Shown: positions 27,764 through 38,096, numbered from the stretch's first letter. The stretch: 64,000 nucleotides of DNA from Symbiopectobacterium purcellii (GCF_019797845.1 NZ_CP081864.1:3472001-3536000), one strand, 5' to 3'. The notes: generated by a model from the letters alone, not told the origin. Made by a program: numbers and translations.

Positions 27764-30502
27764 ATGGCGTTTTTGCCCCCGGTGCAGACATCCTCTGCAA
27801 CATTGGTTACCCAAGAACCTTTTCACTTCACACGCAAGCTACCGCTCATTCTCACCAAGTTTACGCCTCCGCGATCGCCTGGCGCGTTATTACAGCGCGA
27901 GCGTTTGCTGCAACGCCTTGATCGTGCACTTTCCAGCAACCTAACGCTAGTGTGTGCCGCTGCGGGGTTTGGCAAAACAACGCTGTTAACCCAGTGGTAT
28001 CAGCATCGACAGCGGCAGGGGGATGCGCTGGCATGGCTCAGTCTTGAAGACGATGACAATACTCCGCTGATGTTTTCCCGCTATCTGCTGGAGGCGCTGC
28101 GGCCGCTGTATCACGGCTGGAGCACGGCGTTTCAACGCTATTTTCAGGGCGATGTCCCCGTCGATTTTTCGCTGTTTGTCGCGGAGTTGGTCAATCAATT
28201 ACACGGTTGCCCACATCCGCTCTACCTCATCCTTGACGATTACCAGAGCATCAGTCACCCGGATATTCACGATGGACTGAGTTATCTTCTTACTCATGCT
28301 CCGGCATCCCTTCATGTGATCATTGGTAGCCGCAGCCAACTGCCGGTAGCACTGGGCCGACTTCAGGTGCAAGACCAGCTGGTTGAAATTTACCACGATG
28401 AACTGCGTTTCAACCTCGACGAAGCCAGCAGCTACTTTGCGCAATCAGCCACTACGTTGCTAAAACAACAAGAGATACAGCAGGCGATCGCTGTGACCGA
28501 AGGCTGGATTGCCGGCATGAAAATGGCCGCATTGTCGCTGGGTGACACTCCCCCCGCGCACTATGGGTTGAGATATCTGAATGCCAATTCACGGTCGATA
28601 AGCCGGTATATGGAGGAAGTGATTTTTGCCCCCCTCCCCCCCTGATGTACTGGATTTTCTACTGCAAACCTCGATGCTTAACCGTCTCCATCCCGATCTG
28701 TGCGATGCGGTCACCGGATACCATAACGGCGAGGCGATGCTGACCTGGATAGCGCAACATAACCTGTTTCTCTCCACCCTGGATGAAGCCGGATTCTGGT
28801 TTCGTTACCATCCTCTGATGCGTGATGCGCTACAACGTCGTCTGCAACATCGCATGGGTAATACTGTCCACCGGTTACATGAACGCGCCGGTAACTGGTT
28901 TGCCGCTCAACAGCTCTGGGCGGAAGCGATACGCCATGCGCTGGCGGCGGGAAAACCGGGCACCCCGCATGCTGAAGCTGGCGCGCAATCGCTGGCTGAG
29001 GAGGGAGACATTAACACGCTGGTGCGCTGGATTCGCTACTTACCGGCTAATGTCGAACCGTCACGTATCGCGTTGCAAATCAATCTGGCATGGGCTTTAT
29101 CTCACCATTTTCAGTTTAACGATGCCCGCCAACTGCTTGATGCCATTGAAACGTTTGTGACTAATCATCCAGACGCGCTGGACCACACCACGTGGTTAAG
29201 ATTACGCGTGGTGCGTGCCATCTGCAAAGCCTTCGCGGAAAACATTGCCTACAGCATGACGCTGGTTGCGCCCTTGCTGCGCGAGGTTCCCTGCGGGGAT
29301 ATCTGGGTGGATGGTCTGGTGTGCAACATCCTGAGCTATTGCCATCTGGCAAACGCGCGCCCCCAGCGCGCACTGGATGTACAAGCCCTGATAACCCACA
29401 CCAAAACGGCAAACCGCAATCTTTTTGTTGAGGTATATCGCGCCTATGTCATCGCCCAAGGGCTTCTGCGACAGGGCAACCTCGGGGATGCAGAGCGCCA
29501 CGCGTCACAGGCATTGCAACGCGCAGAACCGTTAACCGGTCCCTACTCCAGCAGCAGTGCCACACTGGCCCCGCTTTTGGCAGAGATCGCCTGGGAGCAA
29601 GGGGATGTAGCACGTATCACTGCCCTGCTGACGCCGCGTCTGCAAATGATTGACGACGTTTGCCCCCCGATGGTTTCAGCCGCTGTTACCTCGTGCTGGC
29701 ACAACAGGCTCAATTAACCGGTCGGGAGGAAGAGGCTAACGCCCTGTTGTTGCACGCTGAAAACCTGACGCTTCAGCGAGGATGGCGACACGCTCGGGTT
29801 TCCCTGTTAGCACAGCGCATCACTTTCCGGCTCCAGTCTGGAGATAACGCAGAAGCGGCTCAGTTGCTGAGCCAGTTACAGCGACTGATCGAAGACATGG
29901 CCGGAGAACAAAATGACGCTCTGCGCTGGTATAGTGAACAGAGTCGGGCTCGCTTACTGATTGCGTCAGGCGATCTGGTGATGGCAGCAGAGGTGCTTCA
30001 CCCCATCATGCTCGAACAAGAGCGCTGCGGCGAGTCGCTTGCCGCCACGCGTTCAAGGCTGTTGCTATCGGTCGTGCTATGGCGTACCGGAGAAACTGAA
30101 CAAGCCATAACGGTGTGCAAACCGGCAATGCTGTGCGCGGTTAAACAACATCTGCATCGCAGCCTGCTGGATGCAGGACCGGAATTGCTGGCACTATTGC
30201 ATCATATTCATCAACAGCAGACGTCGGATGCGATGTTCAACCGCGCAATAGCCGCATTATGGGCCACGCTTGCCCCTTCTCTGCCTGAAAACACCTCGCC
30301 GATGGCGTCACGGCTAACCGAGCGCGAGCACCAGACATTGCAACTGATCGCAGATGGCTTTTCAAACAAAGAGATCGCCCGCACACTGGGCATTTCAGCG
30401 GAAACGGTAAAATGGCACCTGAAACAGCTCTATGAAAAACTTCAGGTAAATGGCCGCATTCAGGCGGTGAATCAGGCGCGAAAATGGCAATGGTTGACGT
30501 GA
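27764..30502 (+). pseudogene. LuxR-family LAL (MalT/AcoK-like) regulator split by two frameshifts
   Basis: A roughly 900-residue ATP-dependent LuxR-type activator broken into three frames. Part 1 (27764-28645) has the P-loop AAAGFGKTTLL. Part 2 (from about 28640 to 29717) is the helical-repeat middle. Part 3 (from about 29665 to 30502) ends in the LuxR helix-turn-helix LTEREHQTLQLIADGFSNKE. Frame 1 to 2 shifts in a C6-T-C7 tract at 28629-28642 (one base too many). Frame 2 to 3 shifts at C6 (29663-29668, one base too few). Removing one C and adding one C restores a single frame. It is divergent from budC and so probably regulated acetoin metabolism, as AcoK does. A GC hairpin at 30504-30522 follows. 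Confidence 0.85.
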
Positions 30503-30530
30503 CGGGGCGGATAAGGCGCCCCACACAACC

Positions 30531-31019
30531 TCAAGGGATAACCCTGGGCGACGACGGAATACCGTTCAACAGAATGCGGTGTAGTTCCTGAGCTAAGCAA
30601 ACAGGCCGAAACGCGGCTTCTGAGGCCAGCATCTCATCGATGCTCCACCAGCGTTTTTGCAGCAGATCGCTTTTTTCATTCTCACTCAGATTCGGCTCGC
30701 CACTCTCGCAACAGCTGGCATTAACCAGGTAATAGCGTTCATGGCTGATAAACGGGCTGCCGTTGCGCTCAAAAACCACCTCTCTTGACCACACCCACGC
30801 TGGCTTCTCTTTTATGATTAAGCCGGTTTCTTCCATCAACTCTCTGGCAAGCGCCTGCTCAAAGGTTTCATTCCCTTCCAATCCGCCACCGGGCGTGATC
30901 CAAAACGCCTTGATACTGGCATTGATATTGTCTTTGATAGTGTTGAATCTGAACTTAAAAAGTAAGACATTATTATCGTTATCAATGAGTAACGCGCGTG
31001 CTGAATGACGAATCTTCAT
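30531..31019 (-). CDS. Nudix hydrolase
   Basis: 162-residue Nudix protein hydrolysing a nucleoside-diphosphate-linked substrate that cannot be named. The complete Nudix box runs from GGGLEGNETFEQALARE to LMEETGLI, with the REXXEE metal-binding core intact. The N-terminus (MKIRHSARALLIDNDNNVLLF) is the usual first strand. It is monocistronic, convergent with the broken LAL regulator; about 85 bp separate its start from the next minus-strand gene. Confidence 0.8.
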   Translation of the reverse strand: MKIRHSARALLIDNDNNVLLFKFRFNTIKDNINASIKAFWITPGGGLEGNETFEQALARELMEETGLIIKEKPAWVWSREVVFERNGSPFISHERYYLVNASCCESGEPNLSENEKSDLLQKRWWSIDEMLASEAAFRPVCLAQELHRILLNGIPSSPRVIP

Positions 31020-31104
31020 ATTCTTCCCTTAATAGCATCTTCGTCATTTTAGGTGATTGCCAAAACATTTGTCAGCACGTCAGGCACTTTCGTGCCTGCA
31101 CACC

Positions 31105-31704
31105 TCACTCCAGCACAGAACCAACAAGGCTACGCGCCTGAGTGAAAAGTTGCTGATAATGGCCTTCACGATCGTCAATCCCCTCTTCAACACCGATAGT
31201 GTTATAGAGAAAATCGATGTTTGCGTCCTCAACGCCCAAATACCCCATACTGCCCTTGATGTAGTCGGTCATATTCTTTTCCCAGCCAAATTTGATAAAC
31301 CCAGCTTGAGAACCGCCAACCAGTGCCAGCCAGCGAATTTTTTTGTGCTTCAGCACACTGTCTTCTCCGTAGGCCAAACCGTAATTCCAAACGCGTTCCA
31401 GATAGCCTTTAAGCATGGCGGGAAAACCATACCACCACACCGGAAACACCAATACCAACGTGTCTTTATCTTCCAGTTCACCAAACAGGCGATGCACTTC
31501 TGGCGAATAGCTTTTCTGCGGATTGTTCCAGTCCGGCTCATCGTCCTCCCTGAGCACCGGGTCGAACCCACTGCGGTAGAGATCAAGCGTGGAAACATTA
31601 ATCCCCTGACGCACCGCTTCCCCCTGAATTTCCTGCACCACCTGCGCGGTTAAAGAATCACGGCGCGGATGGGACCAGATAATATACATATTGTTTTTTT
31701 TCAT
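31105..31704 (-). CDS. NAD(P)H oxidoreductase, flavodoxin-like fold (MdaB/KefF/NQO type)
   Basis: 199 residues of the flavodoxin_2 family: IIWSHPRRDSLTAQVV at the phosphate-binding loop, VFPVWWYGFPAMLKGYLERVW in the FMN region and LALVGGSQAGFIKFG in the nicotinamide region. It probably reduces quinones or electrophiles with NAD(P)H using FMN. It is transcribed divergently from a LysR regulator with about 100 bp between, a common arrangement for LysR-controlled stress reductases. Confidence 0.8.
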   Translation of the reverse strand: MKKNNMYIIWSHPRRDSLTAQVVQEIQGEAVRQGINVSTLDLYRSGFDPVLREDDEPDWNNPQKSYSPEVHRLFGELEDKDTLVLVFPVWWYGFPAMLKGYLERVWNYGLAYGEDSVLKHKKIRWLALVGGSQAGFIKFGWEKNMTDYIKGSMGYLGVEDANIDFLYNTIGVEEGIDDREGHYQQLFTQARSLVGSVLE

Positions 31705-31806
31705 GCTGTTAACCCTATCTTATGAAGGAGTGACGACTACTTTACGGAAGGGAGATAATTCTGTAAAACGTAGTATTTGAGATGGGTTGATGAAGGATTT
31801 TCACTA

Positions 31807-32715
31807 ATGCAGCTTAACTTTTCCGACTTCACCGCGTTCATTAGCGTCGCGCGTCACAAAAGTTTTCGGGGAGCGGGCAACGAGTTAGGGCTTTCCCCTT
31901 CAGCCATTAGTCATGCCGTTAAGCAACTGGAGCAGCGGTTAAAAGTTCGTCTGTTTAACCGCACCACGCGCAGCGTGGCGTTAACGGAGGCAGGGGTTAA
32001 TCTCTTTGAGCGTCTGCGTCCGGTGTTTGACGAGTTCGATACCCTGCTCGATGAGATGAATTGCTTTCGCGACACGCCGATGGGTACGCTGAGAATCAAC
32101 GCCTCACGATTAGCCTCACGTCTGGTGCTGATGCCGATGATCGCTGGGTTTAGCCGTCAGTATCCCGATATCAAAGTAGAGATCACCACTGACGACAAAC
32201 TCGTCGATATCGTTCAACAATCGTTTGATGCCGGGATCCGCCTGGATACTACCGTTGAAAAGGACATGATCACTCTCCCGATTGGCCCAAAAATCAAACG
32301 GGTTGTGGTCGCCACGCCCGACTACTTTGAGCACCACCCTGCCCCGATGCATCCACACGATCTGGTGAATCACCAAAGCATTATTTTTCGTTTACAGAGC
32401 GGTCGTATCTATCACTGGGAATTTGAAGGCCCGGAGGGAAAGGTGGAGATTGCGCCGGTCGGTAGCATCATACTGGATGATATGGACTCGACGCTCGAAG
32501 CCGTATTGTGCGGCGCTGGTGTGGGTTACCTGTATTATGACCAGGTGAAAACACATCTGGCAAACGGCGCACTGGTGCCGGTGCTGGAGAAATGGCTACC
32601 CGAATTCCCCCGCCTGCAACTTTACTACCCGAATCGACAATATATGCCGGGCCCGCTACGGGCTTTTCTCGACTACGTAAAAGCGCATCGGGTTGCCGAA
32701 ACACCCAAGAAATAA
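31807..32715 (+). CDS. LysR-family transcriptional regulator (1)
   Basis: 302 residues from ATG 31807 (MQLNFSDF); an upstream in-frame start at 31777 is less likely because the LysR helix-turn-helix begins at the chosen methionine. The N-terminal winged helix contains GLSPSAISHAVKQLEQRLKVRLFNRTTRSV; the rest is the effector-binding domain. It is divergent from the flavodoxin-fold oxidoreductase, its likely target. It resembles in type the second LysR gene at 40116. Confidence 0.87.
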   Translation: MQLNFSDFTAFISVARHKSFRGAGNELGLSPSAISHAVKQLEQRLKVRLFNRTTRSVALTEAGVNLFERLRPVFDEFDTLLDEMNCFRDTPMGTLRINASRLASRLVLMPMIAGFSRQYPDIKVEITTDDKLVDIVQQSFDAGIRLDTTVEKDMITLPIGPKIKRVVVATPDYFEHHPAPMHPHDLVNHQSIIFRLQSGRIYHWEFEGPEGKVEIAPVGSIILDDMDSTLEAVLCGAGVGYLYYDQVKTHLANGALVPVLEKWLPEFPRLQLYYPNRQYMPGPLRAFLDYVKAHRVAETPKK

Positions 32716-33003
32716 TGGCGATGTGCCTGGTTTCTCTGCGCTGACAACCGGGAAAGTAGCGATAATGCTTTTCCGAATCACACTTTTCAGGCTTGTTTAT
32801 TTCCTTACAAAGCGTGCGTGCTATGCTTTAACGGTAATGTCCTATCGACGCTCACCGAGGCTTTGATGCTGGAGAATGTAATCATCCGATAATCAGTTTG
32901 CCGACCCTATTCAGGCCGGGCTGATTATCACTGCGCTGAAATCGAATGCGGACACCGCAAGGTGTTTGCACGTTTTGCCTATGATGATTAACAGGTTTCC
33001 AGC

Positions 33004-33261
33004 ATGAATTTATCCCGTCAGGAACAACGGACGCTGCACGTTCTCGCCAAAGGAGGACGCATTGCTCACGTCCGCGACACGTCTGGTCGTATCACCGCCG
33101 TCGAATGCTACAGCCGCGAAGGTTTGCTGCTGAGTGATTGCACGCTCGCCGTTTTCAAAAAACTCAAAACCAAAAAGCTGATCAAGTCTGTGCAGGGTCA
33201 GCCGTATCGCATAAATACCTCCGGGCTGAGAAACGTCCGCGCCCAATCAGACAATCGCTAA
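33004..33261 (+). CDS. yjhX: YjhX/TopAI-family toxin homologue
   Basis: 85 residues, nearly identical in pattern to E. coli YjhX (TopAI), a small protein that binds and inhibits DNA topoisomerase [21 protein letters not shown] at the start and [20 protein letters not shown] in the middle. In E. coli the antitoxin is the neighbouring acetyltransferase YjhQ. No yjhQ homologue is adjacent here; a methyltransferase gene follows 10 bp after the stop. The 288 bp before it contain no clear gene. Confidence 0.85.
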   Translation: MNLSRQEQRTLHVLAKGGRIAHVRDTSGRITAVECYSREGLLLSDCTLAVFKKLKTKKLIKSVQGQPYRINTSGLRNVRAQSDNR

Positions 33262-33271
33262 GGAGTGGATC

Positions 33272-33982
33272 ATGAACCCACTGTTTTCGCCTGAATTTAT
33301 CAATGCCAATTTGATGGGGCCAAGCGCGCTACTGCTGGCAGAAGAAGTCAGCGACGCTCTGGCGTTAAAACCCGGAATGCGGGTGCTCGATTTAGCCTGC
33401 GGCACTGGCCTGACCTCCCTCTATCTGGCAAGCCATTATGGTGTTGAAGTGGTCGCAATGGATTTATGGATTGCTGCCGAAGATAACGCACGCCGTTTCA
33501 GTGAATATGGATTGTCCAACCGGATAACCCCATTACATATGGATGTTGCCGACCTTCCCACGGTAAAGCCGTTTCCCGAAAACCACTTCGATGCGCTGCT
33601 CAATATTGATGCCTACCACTACTTTGGCGCCAGCTCAGCCTTTTTCGACAGCCACCTTGCGCCGTGGATCAAACCCGGTGGCCGCGTCGCGATCGTTGTT
33701 CCGGGTTTACAAAGGCCTTTCGTTCGCGGTGTTCCTCCTGAACTGGTCCCCTTTTGGCAGTCTAGTATGAACTTCTTTACCGTCGACTGGTGGCGGCAAC
33801 TCTGGCAGCAAAGCGCCTATTTGCAGATAGCGGAATGCACCGAGAGCGCCCGTTGCGAACAGGCCTGGCAAGCATGGCTGGCGTGCTCCCACCCCTATGC
33901 CATACGCGATCGCGACATGATGGCCGCCGAAGCGGGGCACTGGTTTAACTTCACTAAAATGACGGGCGTTATCCGTAAATAA
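33272..33982 (+). CDS. class I SAM-dependent methyltransferase
   Basis: 236 residues with the SAM-binding motif VLDLACGTGLTSLYLA (residues 39-54) and the acidic residue ending strand 2 (VVAMD). The substrate is unknown; it looks like a small-molecule methyltransferase of the UbiE/Cfa-like class. AAGGAGTGG precedes ATG 33272. It lies 10 bp after yjhX on the same strand and is probably co-transcribed. A CCCTCT/AGAGGG hairpin (33993-34008) follows without a T-run. Confidence 0.78.
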   Translation: MNPLFSPEFINANLMGPSALLLAEEVSDALALKPGMRVLDLACGTGLTSLYLASHYGVEVVAMDLWIAAEDNARRFSEYGLSNRITPLHMDVADLPTVKPFPENHFDALLNIDAYHYFGASSAFFDSHLAPWIKPGGRVAIVVPGLQRPFVRGVPPELVPFWQSSMNFFTVDWWRQLWQQSAYLQIAECTESARCEQAWQAWLACSHPYAIRDRDMMAAEAGHWFNFTKMTGVIRK

Positions 33983-34260
33983 CACAATCCTCCCTCTTCG
34001 GAGAGGGAATACTTGAGAAGGATTTTCAAACATCACAACGACGCACGGCATGTTGTCCAACAAACAACCGTGGTGAAGGCCCATTATTTGGCCCATTTAA
34101 TCAAATTATGTGAGCAGGACAAACACTGTACATACCGTTACACAGCAACGCTCATCATCGCCGATAAGCCTGGTATATAATGCAAAAAACGCAGGAACCG
34201 ACACCCTATAAAGATATAAAGCAACAAACTTTAAACAAATGAATATCATGTAATTATATA

Positions 34261-35400
34261 ATGAAAATCAAAAATACTTTCTGCCTACATATCCTGATGG
34301 CGATCCTGGCTATCCTGTTCCTCAGCGTTCCCCCGCTGGTGAGAACCGCTGATCCAGATCTGACATTCCAACCGCTGATTAAATCAATGGAAGGAACGCC
34401 AAAGGAACGCAAGCAAAACATGGCGACTATTTCCCATGCTTTACAGGGCAATGCGATTTTCTTTATCGGTGCATCTGAGGTTTCTACTTCCGAAGATGAA
34501 CATTACGCGGTTTATAATTACTTCAATAACCAGTTGCATCGCCCTTTAGTGGCTTACGGTGATAGCTACATCGATAGCATCACGCATTTTTTACTGCTCT
34601 CGCGTTTTAAAAATGACATTAACGCCAATAGTAAAATTGTGCTGATCTTAGCACCGGATACTTTTTATTCTGAAGGTATTCCTCCAGCCATTTTTGCCAA
34701 CAACTTTCCCTCATCTGTGTTTAATCCCTTGATGAAAGATATGTTGGCGCGTCCTTTGCTGGTCAAATACTTACGCAATATTGATAAAGAAGATATCAGC
34801 CACTTAACCTTCAGCCAGATGGAAATCTATGGCTGGTATCCGGAAATTATTTGGCAGGAAGTGAGTTACCTCTTTGCTAATTTCTGCGAGATGGTAAAAA
34901 ACGAGTGGCTGGCAATGCTCAACATTACCCCACAACCGGAAAAACCCTGGCCGGAACAGCCCGTCAACCTCGTCACTCCAGATTGGGATATGGCGTTGGC
35001 CCACGCGCGCGAGCTCAACAAATCACGCCAGCAAAGCGCTGATACGATGTGGATGGATAAGTCAATTTTTGCTGACGATAACACGCCGGATGAGTGGGAC
35101 AACGCGCCAGCAATCCCCTCACAACTGGAAGCGCTGCGGGCGACGGTCAAACTGCTGAAAGCGCGCAACGCCCAGTTTGTGGTGGTGGTTGACCCGATTA
35201 ACCCTTGGGCGATCAAAAACTCAGAGAAATTCCAGGTCGTCGATCAACAGATCCGAACGATGTTGGAGCAACATCGGGTTCCCTATTTTGATATGTATGC
35301 CCAGCCCTATCAGAACGGCTGGAACTGGGATCGTCTGCATCCCACTGAACTGGCGTGGGTTGCCATAGACCGCTTTATTGCTGAGAGTTTTAAACGATGA
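34261..35400 (+). CDS. dltD: D-alanyl transfer protein DltD
   Basis: 379 residues with an N-terminal membrane anchor (residues about 8-25) and an extracytoplasmic SGNH-hydrolase-like domain. FFIGASEVS carries the nucleophile serine and NWDRLHPTELAW near the C-terminus the catalytic Asp-His pair. DltD acts at the outer face of the inner membrane with DltB to pass D-alanine to an envelope acceptor. It is the first gene of dltD-X-B-A-C. The stop overlaps the dltX start (ATGA). In Gram-negatives the acceptor is probably lipopolysaccharide or another glycan rather than teichoic acid. Confidence 0.9.
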   Translation: MKIKNTFCLHILMAILAILFLSVPPLVRTADPDLTFQPLIKSMEGTPKERKQNMATISHALQGNAIFFIGASEVSTSEDEHYAVYNYFNNQLHRPLVAYGDSYIDSITHFLLLSRFKNDINANSKIVLILAPDTFYSEGIPPAIFANNFPSSVFNPLMKDMLARPLLVKYLRNIDKEDISHLTFSQMEIYGWYPEIIWQEVSYLFANFCEMVKNEWLAMLNITPQPEKPWPEQPVNLVTPDWDMALAHARELNKSRQQSADTMWMDKSIFADDNTPDEWDNAPAIPSQLEALRATVKLLKARNAQFVVVVDPINPWAIKNSEKFQVVDQQIRTMLEQHRVPYFDMYAQPYQNGWNWDRLHPTELAWVAIDRFIAESFKR

Positions 35401-35516
35401 AAACTGCCCTTCGCCTTTTTTTCCTTTATTTCTTTCTGGCGGTCACTGTTGTTGCGTGGACCTCTGTTGATGACAGCATGGATTTGAAAGTGCATTTCGA
35501 ATACCAAAAATTCTGA
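35397..35516 (+). CDS. dltX: DltX-like small membrane peptide
   Basis: 39 residues, MKTALRLFFLYFFLAVTVV followed by a short polar tail ending FEYQKF. There is one membrane helix and a conserved-looking aromatic C-terminus, as in DltX peptides encoded beside dltA in Gram-positive bacteria. The start overlaps the dltD stop (ATGA) and dltB begins 7 bp after the stop. Size, topology and position inside the operon support the call. In Gram-positive DltX the C-terminal motif relays the D-alanyl group. Confidence 0.78.
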   Translation: MKTALRLFFLYFFLAVTVVAWTSVDDSMDLKVHFEYQKF

Positions 35517-35523
35517 AGGGGAA

Positions 35524-36645
35524 ATGATGTATAGCTCCGGAACGTTTTTTTTCCTTCTGTTTTCATCAGCACTACTGTTTGCGCTGGTTAACCGCGTATT
35601 GCATTATCGGCTGACCTATTTGTCTGCGTTTTCTGTGCTGGCAGCCTTTGGCTGGGCGTATATTTTCCAGGGTGATTACCTCATTCCGGTAGCGGTTTTT
35701 CTTGGGTTTTATCTGCTGGTCACATTAAAAGATAAAGGCTGGTTAAAAACCTGGCAGGCCGTCAGTTTGACATTGCTTCCTATATTCCTGGTGAAATTAG
35801 ATCTCAACAACCACTGGAACATGATTGGCTTGTCATTCATGACCTTCCGTGCTGTTGACGTACTGCTTTACCGCAGCAAAAAAGACGGCCACCGTTTTCT
35901 GCATTATTTCTGCTACCTGTTTATGCCATTTATTATCCTGGCAGGTCCGATGTATCGCTGGCGTACATGGATTAATGACATTAATAAACCGGTGTTTACA
36001 CTTACCCGTGAACAGTTTTTACTGTCCATGGAACAAATTTTTACGGGTATTATCCAGAAATACTTATTCGCCACGCTCATTGATACGCTGGTGGTTCAAC
36101 CGTGGAGCCATCAGCCGTTTACGTTAAGCGTGGGTGTGGTGATGTCTCTGGCCTACAGCGCTTACCTCTATTTTGACTTCGCTGGCTACAGCAATATGGC
36201 TATCGGGGCCGGACGCTTATTTGGCCTGAATATCCCGGCAAACTTCAATATGCCTTTTCTGGCAAAGAACCCGCAGGATTTTTGGCGACGCTTCCACATC
36301 AGCCTGTCTGAATGGCTGAGGGATGTGGTCTTTATGCCGATTTATATGAATCTGATGAAGCTCGACTTTTTCCGTCAGAACAAAACGCTGGCGCAGAATA
36401 TTGGTATTTTCTGCACCCTGTTTTGTATGGGGGCGTGGAACGGGCTGGAACGACACTATGTCATCAGCGGCGCATTATTTGGCGCCATCTCTGTTGCTCA
36501 CAATATGCTGCAATGGTCGGCGAAACGCAGCCCGGTGCTGAGCAATTGGTTAGACCATCCGGTTAGTGAGTTTACGGGTCGAATTTTGACGCTAGCAAGC
36601 GCCGCGGCCTCCCTCTATATTTTTAGCGGAATGTCACCTCTATGA
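35524..36645 (+). CDS. dltB: D-alanine export MBOAT protein DltB
   Basis: 373-residue multi-spanning membrane-bound O-acyltransferase. MBOAT signatures are present: FWRRFHISLSEWLRDV (H258) and the catalytic histidine H311 in WNGLERHYVISG. DltB takes D-alanyl groups from DltC across the inner membrane. Double ATG at 35524 and 35527, preceded by AGGGGAAA. It overlaps dltA by 4 bp. Alginate-acetylation AlgI is the nearest alternative, excluded by the dltA and dltC partners. Confidence 0.93.
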   Translation: MMYSSGTFFFLLFSSALLFALVNRVLHYRLTYLSAFSVLAAFGWAYIFQGDYLIPVAVFLGFYLLVTLKDKGWLKTWQAVSLTLLPIFLVKLDLNNHWNMIGLSFMTFRAVDVLLYRSKKDGHRFLHYFCYLFMPFIILAGPMYRWRTWINDINKPVFTLTREQFLLSMEQIFTGIIQKYLFATLIDTLVVQPWSHQPFTLSVGVVMSLAYSAYLYFDFAGYSNMAIGAGRLFGLNIPANFNMPFLAKNPQDFWRRFHISLSEWLRDVVFMPIYMNLMKLDFFRQNKTLAQNIGIFCTLFCMGAWNGLERHYVISGALFGAISVAHNMLQWSAKRSPVLSNWLDHPVSEFTGRILTLASAAASLYIFSGMSPL

Positions 36646-38081
36646 ACCAACACAGCGAGCGTCTGGAACTGCAAGATTTTCTGCGTGCGGCCTTACTCGA
36701 CCCGGCCAACCCACAGCAACCGGCGATTAGTGGCAGTGATGAAGCCCTGACCTGGCAGCAACTCTCTGTTGCCGTCACAGACTGGGCAAAACGCTACCAC
36801 CACTGCCAGCGGTCTGCTGGCCCACCGATAGTGATCTACGGACATCAGCAGGCTGAGTTTGCCGTTGCAATCTACAGTTGCCTGCTGCACAACATTCCGT
36901 ATATCCCGGTGGACTGCATCTACCCACAAGAACGGCTCAAGGAGATTTGCCAACTGGCAAGCGCCCCTTACTATTATGACGTGGCAACCCGGCAATTTGT
37001 TGCCACGGGCGTGCCCGAGCAGGCGCTCGTTGAGCAGGATCTCGCCTATATCATGTTCACCTCTGGCAGCACAGGAAAGCCAAAAGGTGTGCAAATCGGG
37101 CGTGAAAGCCTGTGGCATTTCATGAAGTGGGTGCGTCAGGATTTTGCGCTGCCGGAAGTGCCGGTGCTGATGAACCATGCGGTGTTCAGCTTCGATCTCT
37201 CGCTGATTCCACTGCTGGCAAACCTGGCCACCGGTGGGCATATCGTGCTGAATGCGAAAGAGGATATTGCCGCAGAAAACTGGCTTGACCGCCTGAAAAG
37301 CAACGGCGTTTCCGTGTGGGTTTCCACCCCCTCCTTTGCCTATCAACGGCTGCTTTCACCGCAGTTTAGCAGTGACTACTTGCCCGACCTGAGCGTCTTT
37401 GTGTTTATCGGCGAAGTGTTGAACAAAGCGCTGGTAAAACAACTGCGCCGCCGCTTCCCGCACGCCAAAATCCTTAACTCTTACGGCCCAACGGAAGCCA
37501 CCATAGCGACCACGGTTATCGAAATCACCGATGACATCCTGCACAACGAAAACGATTTGCTGCCGATTGGCGTAATGATGCCGGATTCCAGAATGGAAAT
37601 TACCGCTGATGGTGAGTTGATTATTTGGGGCAAAAACGTAATGCGCGGCTACCTCGGGCTGGCAAAAGAGAATGCCGAGAAATTGCTGCATCGGGAAAGC
37701 GAAATGTTCCGCGGCTACAGAACCGGCGATCTGGGCTACGAAAATGTGGATGGGCTGCTTTACTGTCAGGGCCGCAATGACAGCCAGATTAAACTCAATG
37801 GCTATCGCATTGAAATCAACGAAATCGAAAATCGACTGCTGGCGATGTCCGATATCAGCGAAGCGGTGGTTCTGCCGTTGATGAAATCATGGGGTGGCGT
37901 TTTACGCATTGCCGCATTCTGCGTGACGCATTTAGCCCCGGAAGCGATTAAAACCTCGCTGTCGAAGGTAATCCCGCATTACATGGTGCCTTCGCAAATT
38001 ATCATTAAAGATGCATTGCCGCTTAACCCTAACGGCAAAATTGATCGTAAGTTGCTGGACTCTCACGCCCGCACCAACTAA
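36642..38081 (+). CDS. dltA: D-alanine--carrier protein ligase DltA
   Basis: 479-residue adenylation enzyme that activates D-alanine with ATP and loads it on DltC. Core motifs: FTSGSTGKPKGV (P-loop), NSYGPTEATIA (A5), YRTGDLGY (A7), GRNDSQIKLNGYRIE (A8) and NPNGKIDRK near the C-terminus with the catalytic lysine. It has a stand-alone adenylation domain without condensation or carrier domains, as expected for DltA. Cytoplasmic. It overlaps dltB by 4 bp; dltC follows after 15 bp. Confidence 0.92.
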   Translation: MNQHSERLELQDFLRAALLDPANPQQPAISGSDEALTWQQLSVAVTDWAKRYHHCQRSAGPPIVIYGHQQAEFAVAIYSCLLHNIPYIPVDCIYPQERLKEICQLASAPYYYDVATRQFVATGVPEQALVEQDLAYIMFTSGSTGKPKGVQIGRESLWHFMKWVRQDFALPEVPVLMNHAVFSFDLSLIPLLANLATGGHIVLNAKEDIAAENWLDRLKSNGVSVWVSTPSFAYQRLLSPQFSSDYLPDLSVFVFIGEVLNKALVKQLRRRFPHAKILNSYGPTEATIATTVIEITDDILHNENDLLPIGVMMPDSRMEITADGELIIWGKNVMRGYLGLAKENAEKLLHRESEMFRGYRTGDLGYENVDGLLYCQGRNDSQIKLNGYRIEINEIENRLLAMSDISEAVVLPLMKSWGGVLRIAAFCVTHLAPEAIKTSLSKVIPHYMVPSQIIIKDALPLNPNGKIDRKLLDSHARTN

Positions 38082-38096
38082 TTACACCAGGAAAAA

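Noticed and set aside
32870..33003. Possible gene remnant upstream of yjhX (short frames reading ADPIQAGLIITALKSN and CGHRKVFARFAYDD)
   Set aside because: Under 40 codons, no start with a ribosome-binding site, no recognisable family.
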